Shown piece by piece: positions 1 through 11,633 of a stretch of 64,000 nucleotides of DNA. The stretch spans positions 26,778,355-26,842,354 of the forward strand of contig CM059571.1 in assembly GCA_030386875.1 (NCBI GenBank). The letters run 5' to 3'. The stretch comes from Morinoia aosen. Lineage: Eukaryota > Arthropoda > Malacostraca > Amphipoda > Talitridae. A program made the translations under genes and the position numbers. The notes under the pieces are model-generated. The model was not told the origin of the DNA, searched no databases, and worked only from the letters and a program-made list of their open reading frames with translations. Every line of letters begins with the position of its first letter. Position 1 is the stretch's first letter.

Positions 1-1187
1 GAATAAGCTGGGACATAATAAATCCCAGTCTTTCTTATGAGAATTAATTGCTCTTCGGCCTCATTCCAGACACAAATTCAGCTACCGCATCAAACAGGAA
101 CGGATCTCTGTTGCCACAGCTCCATGGCAGCTTGTACGCATAGTGAAGCTTACAACGTCCTGTGAAGTAGTTATCTGTCATTATATTGTAAATTCCGTTT
201 TTCCATGCGAGTACGCAAATAATCACTTAATATTTTGTTTTGGAGGACATTGTAAGCGACTTTTCATTTTTTTAATGCAATTTGATGGTTTCGTTAAGTA
301 AGTTGAAAACTAATTTTTGCCAATCAATACGGCAACCTAAAATGACATATTATCCATGAAGAATAATGAGTGTGTTCAAAATGGCAGTAGGTGTTTCCAA
401 GAAATATTTGGGAATAATTATCTTTTTTTGTTCATATTTGTAAATAAAATGCAATGAATAGTTTTTAGAGTATCCAGTATACAAAGGGACCCATGTAAAC
501 GATGAAATTCATCACAAAGATGATTGCAATATTGATCAAATTAAAAAATTGTTTGATGTCCAATAAGACAACTTAACCCAAGTTTTTGCTGGATATTTCT
601 TGATTAAGTTTGATGGAATAACCTGACAGCATCACATACTTCAAAAAATTAGGAATCGCAACCATGATATAATACAATTTTCAATTGGCACACTTATGTC
701 CAGTAAAGTCAGTTGATCCATAACCTTGCATGAAATATGTAAGTTACAATAATAGATATTGCAATTCCAGTTTAAAGGTTTAGAAAATATAATCCTACAT
801 AATCCCCTTTAATTAATAATATTAATCCCCTATTAATAATAGGGGATTAATATAATCCCCTTTCATTCATAAATAACCAATGTTTCAAGGGGATATTCTG
901 CAGACTGTGCAGGAGTTGTGTAATTAATCTGAATATTTGCAGTCTTTATATATGTATACACACATGCTGGTATATTGCCTAGCATTCTGAGGACCACAGT
1001 GAAAATAAGTTTTAAACTGTTTCATTTACTGGCAACTTATGCAGTACAAACAAGGTTTTGCTTGCTGGTCATTTTAATTCCTGTAAAACATTTTAACATA
1101 ATTTGAATGAAATATTAGGTAAAAGGCCTGTTTGAAATCCATGCCACTAACTCATTATTGTCAGCGTTTTGTGACAGCTGAATCCTA
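1..1187. other. AT-rich stretch without a recognised gene
   Basis: No reading frame here has coding character that I trust. The longest is 60 codons on the minus strand near the left edge. The stretch is AT-rich and holds a perfect palindrome at 821-851, listed separately. Confidence 0.6.
821..851. repeat. 31-bp perfect palindrome
   Basis: Fifteen-base arms (ATTAATCCCCTATTA and its complement) surround one central base. Further AATCCCCTTT motifs lie at 801-810 and 854-863. It could form a hairpin or cruciform; no function is implied. Confidence 0.8.
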
Positions 1188-1965
1188 GAGATATCACTAT
1201 TATAAAAGTAGCTGCGTCCGTCCATCCGTCCGTATGACCCCCTCTTCTAATCAATAACTTTGATAGCAACAAGGATAAAGCTTAAGAAATACAAGATATT
1301 ATTTCATTGCATTATATTTCTGTTGTGATTCAATTCCCTTTCACTTGGATTATGGTATCCAGAATATGCAATGGGCATATTTTAACAAATAGATAAATTT
1401 TCTTTGGAGCTTTCTCTGTTGAAATTCATCATGTTGCTCTGATATTTTTAATTGATAATGCAAAAAAAAATGTTTTAAACTTGTTTGACCAGTAACCTGG
1501 TCAATTCACTTCGTATAAAGCCCAAGATTTTGGAACTCGAGGTATCGTTTTCAAAATCATGATTTTCTTGAAAAGCTCCAAAGAGATAATAGACATTTTA
1601 GAATAAAATTCCGGCATAAGAGGCCCCCATGGATAGAAATGTGTCCAACCGCAAGAGAGAAGTAGCAAGACTTCGACAGCAAGAAAAACGCTGATGACGA
1701 TAGACGAACAACGCAAAATGGCAAGACGAAGCAAAGCTGCTCGCCAACGAGAAGCTAAAGCTAAATTGGCCCTTGACCGGTGTTTGAAAATTCTACGGAA
1801 TAATGCAGAGCAACACCGAGTAGCTAGAGAGAGCTAAGCATATGAAAGAAGCAAGGAAATTCTTCGGCATAACGCTGGACAACATCGAGCAACACGAGAG
1901 AATTTAATTCAAGAAAGAAGGGATGAAATTCTTCAGATTAAGGAGATCGTCCCACTTTTTCTCAA
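1188..1965 (+). mobile_element. Helitron-like fragment, copy A
   Basis: This segment is repeated in inverted orientation at 3293-3960. It opens with CACTATTATAAAAG followed by a CCGTCCGTCC-rich stretch, an arrangement I associate with ends of insect Helitron/Helentron elements. Inside, basic peptides are readable: one from 1629 starting MDRNVSNRKREVARL, and one in another frame from 1718 starting MARRSKAARQREAKAK. The second contains a repeated motif of the form ILR-N-N/H-A-x-QHR-x-x-RE. An in-frame stop lies near 1835 and the two peptides are in different frames, so it is decayed. No Rep or helicase domain is present, so the superfamily call rests on the end sequence and basic repeats only. 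Confidence 0.4.
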
Positions 1966-3292
1966 CTTTTTTTGTCCGATTTGTTTGAAAATTGGCCAGT
2001 ATATGTATTTTGTGAGAGTAAACCTTTTTTACTCATGTCACTTTTTCGATTTAGGGCATAGTTTTTTTTCAAAAAATTAGTTTTTTAGTATATTTTATGA
2101 ATATTTCAAAATGCTACTTGTCTTTGAGTTTAGATGCTAGTTTTAGAATCCTTGAAACATTCCTAACACACTCAAATGGGCTTTTTTTCAAATTCAAATT
2201 TTTTCTATTTTTTTAATACTTCAAAATTTCTAAAAACAACAGTAATTTTTTGGGTTTAGAGTTATGTATTTTTTCAAAAAATTTGTATTTGGAAAAAACG
2301 CTCATTTGAGTGTGTTAGGAATGTTCCAAGGATTCTAAAACTGTTTTTAGTTTTGTTCTAGCATCAAAACTCACTGACTCTTTGGCTTTGATAATGTTGA
2401 AAGTTATAGGTTTTGAGTACAAGCCATAAACGAAATTTTTTGTTGAAGTGTAATATAATGAACAATTTATGTAATTGAATGCAGTTTTAATTTTATTTTG
2501 ATAATTTCTATACATAACTTCATATTCACACTGCACTGTGAATTGTGATTTCCAAACCCCCCCCCCCCCCCCAAAAAAAACTTTTTTCAAAAAAATGAAA
2601 TTTTTTATTTTCAGTGCAATTCTTATGAAATTTGACTATGATATGTAACTTCTGAAAAGAAACACAATTATTTCTATTCATTTTTTTGTTTTAGGAATAA
2701 GTTTTTGGAAAAATTTGACATTTGGTTTTTAGGTATTGACATTTTACTGATATTGATATTTCAAAATGTTACTCATCAAGTTTTGATGCTAGAACAAAAA
2801 CAAAGACAGTCTTAGAATCCTTGAAACATTCCTAACAAACTCAAATGGGCTTTTTTTCCATTTCCCATTTGTTCTCTTTTTATATGGGATTGAAATGGGC
2901 TCAAAGTTAAAGATTTTGGTCCCTTTACCCCCCCCCTGGGGGGGGGATCTGTGATCCGTAGCGCCATAAAATTTTAGGTCCAAATAGTCCACCACCTAAG
3001 GGTTCTTTTCCAACAAAAACATGAAAAATGACCACCTGAGCTACAGGGGCCTGGGACGATCTCCTTGCTGATCAGCACGTGTGTTCTAGTAATTTAAAAT
3101 TTCTAGAGATATATTTAGTTTTATTTTGCTGCAGTAGGAATAACTGTACATAAAAGTTTGGTTGAATAAACATAATTACTTTCATCTTCTGGGACTGAAC
3201 AAGCTCTTAACATAGTATAAATTATTATAAGACATCAATTTTTTTGCGATAAATGCTTAACACAGTATCAATTATAATAACTAGTGCACACG
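1966..3292. other. AT-rich spacer with internal direct and inverted repeats
   Basis: No gene is seen. A block at about 2100-2190 recurs directly at 2755-2850 and inverted at 2285-2390 (shared core AGAATCCTTGAAACATTCC). A run of about 16 C lies near 2557-2573. A run of C facing a run of G lies near 2929-2949. Short frames here are low-complexity shadows. Confidence 0.6.
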
Positions 3293-3960
3293 TGCTGGTC
3301 GGCATTAATCTGAAGAGTTTCATCCCTTCTTTCTTGAGTTAAATTCGATTGTGCCACTCGATGTTGTCCAGCGTTATGCCAAAGAATTTCCTTGCTTCTT
3401 TCATATGCTTAGCTCCCTCAAGCTACTCGGTGTTGCTCTGCATTACTTTGTAGAATTTCCATGTGCTGGTCAAGGGTCAATTTAGCTCTAGCTTTTCGTT
3501 TGCAAGCAGCATTGCCTTGTCTTGCCATTTTGCGTTGATCATCCGATCATCTTCGGCGTTTTTCTTGCTGTCGAAGTCTTGCTACTTCTCTCTTGCGGTT
3601 GGACACATTTCTATCTTTGGTGGCCTTTTTGGCCAGAATTTTATTCTGAAATGTAGTCTAATATCTCTTTGAAGCTTTTCAAGAAAATCATAATTTTGAA
3701 AACAATAACTCGAGTTGCAAAATTTTGGGCCTTATACCAAGAGGTAAGAAGGTTACTAGGTGAAAGAATTTAAAACATTTCTTTTTGCATGATCAATTGA
3801 AAATATCAAAGTGACACGATGAATTTCAACAGAGAACTCCATAGAAAATTTCTATTTGTAAAAATAAGCCAATTGCGTATTCTGGATACCATAATCAAGA
3901 GGGGGTCACACAGACGGACGGATATGGCTCCTTTTATAATAGTGGTATAGTACCAATTTT
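3293..3960 (-). mobile_element. Helitron-like fragment, copy B (inverted partner of copy A)
   Basis: The reverse complement aligns with 1188-1965 over most of its length, including the end ACTATTATAAAAG, the CCGTCCGTC stretch, and the basic peptides with NAxQHR repeats (for example HNAGQH and NADQH). It is as decayed as copy A. The two copies point away from each other around a 1.3-kb spacer, so they are either two insertions or an inverted duplication. Confidence 0.4.
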
Positions 3961-5397
3961 TCTACAATAAATGCAAGTTTTTTCAAGTTCGCTGTGCTTC
4001 ACCTAACAATGAGAGAAAACTGAGAACCTCTGAGCGACTTGTACGGATTTCTGAAAAAGACAGTTGGACAGTGCACCAGAAGTGTAGTTGGAGATGAAGA
4101 ATTGAGATACATTCATTAGCAGTGCTTTGCTGGTCTCTCTTTGTTCAGAGATATTTTTTATTTTCTAGAACATTACGGTGAAGCTTATGGAACTTTAAGG
4201 GGAGAATACTTCCATTTTTAGAAGTCCTATACTATTCAACCAATCTTCATGAAACTTGGTATAGGTATGTAAAAATGAACAAGAATTAAGATTGGACTTG
4301 TGTGTTTTTCCTGTTTCCCCAATAGTAAATGAGTTATTCAAAGAAATGAGAAAAATGGGGGTCTGGGGAATATCCCTGGACTCAATCAGATTTTGAGATA
4401 CAGAGATAATATTGGTATAAAAAAAACAGAATTGTATTCTCTACAACGTAACGAGGAGTTTTTTCAGAATTTTTGAAATACTTTTTGAAAGAAATGAAAA
4501 ATATAAAAATTGAATCCATTTTCACACTTTTCCCACAAAAAATAAATGTAGCTAATTTTCTATTCCAAAAATGAGTAAAAGCCAACATTATCTTGTAGAG
4601 GATTAAATTCCAGTTCTTTTGATACCCAAATCATTACTGTAGCTCAAAAACTGTACGAGGAGCTATATTTTGAATCCACACATTCCGATCCTCCAAAATA
4701 AGGTAAACAAAGAAACGTAAACAATCTCGATTTTTTTTTTATTATTTTTGAGTGGGTCAGCTAGGACCCTTGACATCATTATACAGTAATAAAGAGACAT
4801 AGAAGATGACATAGCAACGTCAAGCCGTGAAGAAAATGCAAGGGGAATGGTGTATCATGAGAAAATATCATTTCCCTCTTCCCACCCGCCCTACTTCAAA
4901 CCCCCGTAGCGGGCGAACCAATGAACGTACGAACTTCATTTTTTCCCAGGATGTACCTAACATCTTACCCTTCCTATGGCAGCTAAAACCTATTATTTCA
5001 AGAAAATTCAACATTCTGGGAGTATTCTTCTCTTATTGGTTGATTACTATCACAAGAGTGAGGTTCAAAATATCATAGTCATGGTAGTTCTGTATATTAT
5101 GCAATTTAATTTTACAACTAATTTAGAAGATCACAATAATTTAACCAAGTGCAAGGAGGTTAAAACATTATTTGATAAAAAATAGGTTTCCTAAAAAGGT
5201 TTACAATTTGATATGGCCAAACATGTTAATAATGAGATAAGAATATTGATATGGATGCAAAACAACTATTTATTGTATCTGTAGCTTGTTTATATTACTT
5301 CAAAACTAAGCTGAATTTAATCATAGAGAAGTATAAAAAAAATTTTCAACCATTTGCTATTGGGTAGCCTTACAAATTATCCAATGACAATGAAGTA
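3961..5397. other. No gene seen
   Basis: AT-rich, with no frame above 83 codons and none with recognisable motifs. I see no repeat shared with the rest of the window. Confidence 0.55.
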
Positions 5398-5894
5398 ACA
5401 AGTAATATTGAATTTAATGTTGTCAAAGATTTCAATTATTTCGTTGCCACATAAGGGTAATATGGTACAATTGAAGACGTCTTACATGAATGACATTGTG
5501 CTTGCAAATGCTTAGTTTTCAAGATATTTAACTTTTAAGTTACAGGAACGTCGTATATAAAATTAAACAAACGGAGACGTAAATAAGCAGAAATACGGTT
5601 TTGACGTAATGATAGGCGAGGTTAAACTTAAAATAACTTAATTTAACTTAACCATACTGAGGCCTATGACTCGCACCAAAAAACTTGGCATGGTCTACGT
5701 CCGTGAAATGCCGGAAGAGCCATTTCATAACTGCCATTAATACTATTCTTACCTGAACCTTATTTATGCTATATCTCAAAAACTAAGGATTAATGAGCAC
5801 AATGCTATTCATGTAAAATGACTTAAAATGTCTCCAATTACCTAGATCTTGAAATGAAATTATGGAAATCGTTGACATCAGATTCAATAGTGAC
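5398..5894. mobile_element. Old copy of inverted-repeat family A
   Basis: The left arm (about 5400-5535) and the reverse complement of about 5765-5893 align as diverged inverted repeats around the core CATGAATGACATTGTGC. The same core ends the better copies at 6215-6995, 45682-49074 and 51432-52106. It is non-coding and older than those copies, judging by arm divergence. Confidence 0.55.
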
Positions 5895-6214
5895 CATAAC
5901 TATAGACATTTCAGTACCTTCTAGTGTTTTAAGTCATATTAACTATTTTTCATAAACAAATTTTGTGGGTTTTCAAAACTAAATAAATAAACTATTTTCA
6001 TGAATGATCAAAAAAATTTGAACCTTTTTACCTAATTAATGTTCTTCGTTCCTGAAATTAAATCTCGATCAGTAATAACCAAATTGAAGCTTTAATCAAA
6101 TAAGCAGACTGTGATGCAAAAAGTGCAGTATATTATTTCAATTGGTCAATATTGAATTTATTGCACTCATGTAAATTAAAAATTCAAGAACATTTTACAT
6201 GAATGACATTTTAC

Positions 6215-6995
6215 GATCAAGATGGAGTTTAATGCACTCACGGAAATTAACAATTCCATTCCAAAGAATCACTAAAGGAACACATTTAAAAACGCTTTAC
6301 ACGAATGACATTCTGGTTGCTGATGCGCTATGTTTGAGTTATTCAACTTTGAAGTTATAGGAACGGGGCTCATGAAATGGGTTTCCCGCGCAAAAGCAGA
6401 GCGTGCTCCAACAATGCCACAACTGCGCGGAGCGGAGGAAAAATTACTGCTTTCGCAATATATGGAGTAATTTATTATCAGACAACCCCGCGGAGCCTGA
6501 ACCCACTTCTAAGAAGTTTTAGTTAATGACACAATAAAGGTTATCGCCCAAAAATATTAGTGGGACTGGGGTAGTGAATACTGAAATTGATATGTAGTTG
6601 ACATCAGTTTCAATATGGCAGCCACCGTAGAACATTAGAGAAACCGTAGTAGTAAATACCGGAGATTTAAGAATTCACTATTCCAGTCCCGCTCATCTTT
6701 TTGGGTGATAACCTTTATTGTGTTATTAACTAAAACATCCTAGAAGTGGGTTCAGGCTCCACGGGGTTGGCTAATAATAAATTACAAAGTACCCAAACGT
6801 ACTCCAACAGCTCCAGCTCAAGCGCACAACTGACTGGAACTGCTATGGAAGACAAAAATTTTAAAGTTGAATAACTTGAAAATAATGCATCAGCAAGCAG
6901 AATGTCATTTATGTTAAACTTTTTAAATGTGTTCCTTTAGATTCTTTGGAATAGAATTGTTAATTTCCGTGAGCGCATTTGACTCCATCTAGACC
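6215..6995. mobile_element. Family A inverted-repeat element, 781 bp
   Basis: Inverted arms at about 6215-6365 and 6835-6995 enclose a second, inner inverted repeat (about 6478-6580 and 6680-6785, core GAGCCTGAACCCACTTCT). The flanking octamers CATTTTAC (6207-6214) and CATTTTGC (6996-7003) match at 7 of 8 positions, a likely 8-bp target duplication. Together they restore the continuous sequence of the outer family A copy. It has no coding capacity, so it is non-autonomous. The 8-bp duplication fits hAT-type mobilisation, though other superfamilies also give 8 bp. Confidence 0.7.
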
Positions 6996-7100
6996 CATTT
7001 TGCTTGCTGAGGCGTAATTTTTGAGTTATTAAACTTTGAAGTTATACAAATGTTGTTTATAACAGTGAAGAAACGGACACATAAAAATGCTGAAATATGG

Positions 7101-7672
7101 GGTAAATCTGAAGGAAAGGACAATAATTGATTTCCGACTTTTTGGTGCGTAAACCTAATTAATTTAATCAAAATAAACAAGTTTTCTTCTATGCACTTTC
7201 CGTCTGAAATGATTATATTACGAGTTATAGCGGTAGGTTTATTTTCGTCTTTGATGACAAATGCGCTGGAATAAACAGCTACTCATAGATTTTTGAATTT
7301 TGTTGCTTGAATCATGGTAATAACATTGAAATAAACGACTTTTCTTCTATGCACTTTTTTCGTCAAATGAGTATTTAACGAGGTATAGCGGTAGGTTTGG
7401 TTTCGTCTTTGATGACGATCGTGCTGGAAGCGAGACTCTATTGCAGTGATGCCCTATCACGGGTTTGATGAATTTCTTTCTGCTTCAAACACTGGAGATG
7501 CAGTAAGTCATTCACTGCTATAACTAATAAAATTCACCACTATAACTATAACTAACCTACTCATTTCAGATGGAAAGTGCATAGAAGAAAACTTGTTTGT
7601 TTTGATCTAATTGACTATGTTTAGGCATCGATATTTATAAAATTGATTATTGTTCTTTCCTTCAGATTTACC
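7101..7672. mobile_element. Family B MITE, 572 bp
   Basis: It begins GGTAAATCTGAAGGA and ends with the reverse complement TTCAGATTTACC. Terminal inverted repeats of roughly 130 bp contain the TTCTTCTATGCACTTTCC and TAGCGGTAGGTT boxes. Flanks AAATATGG and TTATATGG agree at 6 of 8 bases. No protein is encoded. Sister copies lie at 8796-9342, 50231-51324 and 50714-51264. Confidence 0.75.
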
Positions 7673-7736
7673 TTATATGGTATTGATGTGATAGCTGGAA
7701 GGTCAGGTAACATTAGGTAAGTCGAATTAACGGAAC

Positions 7737-8312
7737 AAGTCTCGCTGAGCGGCAGCGAGAATGAAAATATCGAATATAACTGGAATTTGATGCTGATTCC
7801 GAATCTGCAATTTGTTTTGACCGCTCTCGATTTTTTCGATTTTTTGTGATTTTTTTGAATTTTAAATTTTTATACATTTTCAACGTTTTTTTTTGGCCTG
7901 CACCACCTCATGATCCGAACTCTGCCATTCTCGACCCAACCTGGTCGGACTTGGCATACTTTGGCTTGCACCACCTCATGATCCGAACTCTGTCATTCTC
8001 GACCCAACCTGGTCGGACTTGGCATACTTTGGCCTGCACCACCTCATGATCCGAACTCTGCCATTCTCGACCCAACATGGTCAGACCGTGCCTTGAAGAC
8101 CTGAGATAGGGACGGGTTCCACCCAACCTGTACGGACATGGCATTCTTTGGGCACCATCTCAGTTGTTGCTAGCCGCCTTTTAAAAAAAAAAAAAAAAAT
8201 CGAAAAAATCGAGAGCGGTCAAAACAAATTGCATATTCGGAATCAGCATCAAATTCCAGTTATAATCGATATTTTCATTCTCGCTGAGCGGCGAAGCCGC
8301 TCAGCGAGACTT
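7737..8312. mobile_element. Family C inverted-repeat element with tandem-repeat core, 576 bp
   Basis: Ends of about 110 bp are inverted (AAGTCTCGCTGAGCGG at the left and its complement at the right). The right end holds a perfect hairpin at 8280-8308 with 13-base arms and a GAA loop. The core is a 68-bp tandem repeat. No clear target duplication was found. It sits in the remains of the outer family A copy. It is non-coding. Confidence 0.7.
7897..8095. repeat. 68-bp tandem repeat, about 2.9 copies
   Basis: Units start at 7897, 7965 and 8033 with CTGCACCACCTCATGATC. They are nearly identical and the third is incomplete. The array is confined to the core of the family C element. Confidence 0.85.
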
Positions 8313-8795
8313 AAGCTGAATTGACTAGTCTAAACTAACCTAAATAAATCTAAAATCACTTTAGTGATTTTTATTTTGTTTTTATTCAGAGTTTTACAAA
8401 GAAATCTTGATTGTTAATTTCAAAGTTTAATTGCCGCTAAATTTGAACTTTTAAAAATTAGATTTCAGCAATGCCACAATACCATCGATTGCCAACAGGG
8501 TTCTGGCTTGTTACTTTAATATTTTCAACTCCTGAAAAACATAAGATATTTTTTTGTTACTTTAATATTTTCAACTCCTGAAAAACATAAGACATTTCTA
8601 TGTTATCAAATGCAGAAATGTATACATATGTAAGTTCAAGGTCAATATTCTTGAACTGCTTCAGAATTTAGAGAGATCTTTGACAAGCATGTCATTCAGA
8701 AGCACTATACATAAGAACACAAATGCACCAGCTTCTACCAGAAATTCAAGTAACACAAACAATAAAATTATCTTGTGCTTAACAGAATAAATGCT
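8313..8795. repeat. Unassigned stretch with a 46-bp tandem duplication
   Basis: Two nearly identical 46-bp units lie at 8508-8553 and 8554-8599 (core ATTTTCAACTCCTGAAAAAC). Nothing else is recognised. The target octamer of the next element, TAAATGCT, is at 8788-8795. Confidence 0.7.
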
Positions 8796-9342
8796 GGTAA
8801 ATCTGAAGGAGATGACAGTTGTCGATTTTCCACTTTTTGGTGCCTGAACCTAATTAATTGAATCAAAATAAATAAGTTTTCTTCTATGCACTTTTCGTCT
8901 CAAATGAGTATTTTACGATTTATAGCGTTAAGTTTAGTTTCGTCATTGATGACGAATGCGCTCGAATAAACAGCTACTCATCGATTTTCGAATTTTTGTG
9001 GCTTGAAACATGGTAATAACATCAAAATAAACCACTTTTCTTCTATACACTTTTTTCGTCATATGAGTATTTAACGAGGTATAGCGGTAGGTTTGGTTTC
9101 GTCTTTCAAGACAGAGCGCTGGAAGCGAGACGCCATTGCAGTATTGCCATACAACTCGATCAAAGAATTTCTTTCCGCTTCAAAGACTGGAGTTGCCGTA
9201 AGTCATTTACCGCTATAACTTATAAAATACTCATTTGAGACAAAAAGTGCATAGAAGAAAACTTGTTTATTTCGATCTAATTAACTATGCTAAGGCATCG
9301 AAATTTACAAAATCGACAACTGTCATCTCCTTCAGATTTACC
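8796..9342. mobile_element. Family B MITE, 547 bp, with perfect 8-bp target duplication
   Basis: It starts GGTAAATCTGAAGGAG and ends CTCCTTCAGATTTACC. Terminal inverted repeats are about 130 bp. It is flanked on both sides by TAAATGCT (8788-8795 and 9343-9350), an exact 8-bp target duplication. This copy defines the ends of the family best. The interior has GTTTCGTC...GACGA boxes and no open frame, so it depends on a transposase made elsewhere. An 8-bp duplication is typical of hAT elements. Confidence 0.85.
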
Positions 9343-9360
9343 TAAATGCTTTGCAGTGAG

Positions 9361-9894
9361 TAAGGGTGCCTGCACACCAAAAGATTTGAGGCGAGAAAGC
9401 GAGCAAGCTTGAATTGATATACACGTATTCCAATGGGAGTGCGCACACCGCAAGCAAGCTAGCGAGCGAGTGAGAAAGATTGAAGATTGGCTGAAGCGAG
9501 AAAGCGACTCAAAGATGGTTTCACGCTTGAAAGCTGCATCGGGAAACGTCTGGCAGTGCGTGGTGAGATGTCAACGAGGAAGGTGCGCTGCTCAATTCTT
9601 CTAGCATAGACTGAACTCCTCATATCCAAAGTTTATGCTGTAATGTGCCTTTGGAAGTCAAAAGATCCAAAGCACAGTGACAGATTACATGTTTCAAAGC
9701 AATGGGACGAAGTATGAATGATACTCAACGTTACAAACACATGCTTGTTCCACTTATTTTTGTTATAGACCTCTCTCCATGACATTCAGGAGCGAACTGG
9801 CTATCTTTTGGTTTGTGATAGATCTCGCCAAACATCTTTCTCTCTCGCTTGCTTTGTCACTTGCCGTCTTTTGGTGTGCAGCTACCCTAACTTT
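9361..9894. mobile_element. Inverted-repeat element (family E), about 530 bp
   Basis: The left end AGGGTGCCTGCACACCAAAA is matched at the right end by the complement of a sequence around 9872-9894. Internally, CGAGAAAGCGAGCAAGC-like sequence is mirrored near 9830-9860. No target duplication is clear. The short frames at 9779-10077 overlap its right arm and are not genes. Confidence 0.6.
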
Positions 9895-11335
9895 TCAAAC
9901 ATTTTTATCTTTCTTTTCATTTCTTCAATGTTTTTCTTATATAATATTTCAGTCTATTCTTTGATATATAGCCCTACTGTGCCCACACATCCATTTAATT
10001 ATAACCAGAGCTCAAGTATAGCCACACTTGCTTTTATGGCTATTTTGTCACTAAAATTTTCTCAAAAATATTATTGAGTTTACGTTTAATAATCTCTAAA
10101 CTTTCAAAACCTTGACTAATTACATAGAGGACACACTTTTAGTGACAAAATTGTGTTCTGGCTCACTTGTTGCTCTGAACTAAAGACCTGAGAATGATGA
10201 CATTTGTGATGTACTGCACAGTTTTTCAGGGATAATTGTATTTTTTTACCAATATGCAGTAACAGAATCCTAAATTTACTTGAACTTGAAATTGAGGGCC
10301 AACAGCGTTGGGGCCTTTGTAACAACCTACAATTCCCTCCACAATTTTCACATAGAGTTCAGCGCCTGGTACCAGACTTGTCCACTAAACTACTCAAGAT
10401 CCATTAAACCTTGTCACAAGCTGCCATTGGAGGGCATTACTGGGGTAACCAGTGTGTCAAAACACCATCCCCAGGCATATTGAGTCATTGCTGACCACTC
10501 TACCTGACTGGCTCATTCCAGTCACTGTCTCTTACTCCAGGCATACACAAGAAACATTTTCATAGCTTCAACGATACTCAAATTACACTCCTGGTCCAAT
10601 CCAGCAAGACAGCTCATACCGCAATCATCTTCAGCACATCTGGCATACCACTCATTTTCTCCATACTGCTCAAACACCACATTCTACACCTCCAGCATTT
10701 ATTAAACTCCAGTCATCCACAGGTCTCCCAATTCTAACATGAATAACCATACCAAGAAAAGGTCACCCAACCATACCAAAACACTTCATTGACAATTACA
10801 TAGTGTTTAAATTCCTTATTTTCATTACTCCGCTTTTTGAGGCTTTCGGATCCAGTTGTTGATCCGTACAAAACATACGAGTGATACGACGATTCATTGC
10901 ACTAGTTTTATCCATAAACATTTAGTTTAATTGTAGCTAAGGTGCGCATTTAACGTTTTATATACTACAATAAATAAATCTAATATTCCCCACTTTTTTA
11001 GCATAATAAATCATTATTTGAGTATTTGCTCATGTTTAGTTAATTTTCCATCAATACAGAAAACTTTTTTTAATAGTAAAGGAACCGTAACGAACGGCCA
11101 ATTTTCGATTTTTTTTTACGGACCACTAGCTTCAAAAGATACATATTGCAGTTGCATGTAATTGAACCATGTTCCTTTTTTCTGATATGCAACATTTTGC
11201 CCCTGCAAAATGACGAAGAGAAATAAAGTTTCAATATTTACACAGATCAACACTTAATGCACTTAAAACATCATATCCTTATATAAAAGTTCATTTTTCA
11301 AACAGGTTTAAACAATTTATTCAACACAAACGATA
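9895..11335. other. No gene seen
   Basis: Frames of 67-69 codons near 10116-10483 overlap on opposite strands and show no motif. The stretch ends at the head of a SINE. Confidence 0.5.
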
Positions 11336-11633
11336 CAGAAGTCGTGTCGTGAGACTAGCGAACTTGCCTCCGTCCAGGCAGACCCTGGTTCGAGTCCCGG
11401 CGCTGGTGGCGATTTTCTCTGTTGGGTATAGGGGAAAAATTCCAAGCACAATACCCCACTCTACCCAGGTGTCTGAAATGGGTACCGGTCTTGACCGGGG
11501 GAAAGCGTAATGGCGTCCTGGCGTTAGTTATAAGGCATTTGAAAATCCAATGTACAAGGTGATATGTATCAGGCTTGATTGGAAATAAAGCATCCGTAGA
11601 TGCCTTTATAAAAAAAAAAAAAAAAAAAAAAAG
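11336..11633 (+). mobile_element. tRNA-derived SINE, copy 1
   Basis: The head has a pol III B box GGTTCGAGTCC near 11390, followed by a body shared with 19106-19386 and 43625-43980 (both minus strand; shared blocks include AATGGGTACCGG and ATCAGGCTTGATTGGAAAT). It ends with a small hairpin GCATCCGTAGATGC and a run of about 20 A. Such elements move with LINE enzymes. The A-tail length suggests a fairly recent copy. Confidence 0.85.

Larger units (their letters stand above)
6144..7736. mobile_element. Outer family A copy broken up by later insertions
   Basis: It starts GGTCAATATTGAATTT, the family A end. It runs to 6206, is interrupted by a second family A copy (6215-6995), resumes at 7004-7100, is interrupted by a family B element (7101-7672), and resumes at about 7681-7736. 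The resumed interior matches 45850-45910 of another family A copy (GTAACGATGGGTAAGG versus GTGATAGCTGGAAGG). Its right arm is not clear. Confidence 0.5.

Noticed and set aside
44-226. Minus frame with TDNYFTG, faintly like piggyBac transposase
   Set aside because: Only a six-residue resemblance in a 60-residue frame, with no other conserved block.
11336-11420. Possible tRNA gene
   Set aside because: The tRNA-like head has a good B box but is followed by a SINE body and A tail and recurs in two other copies.
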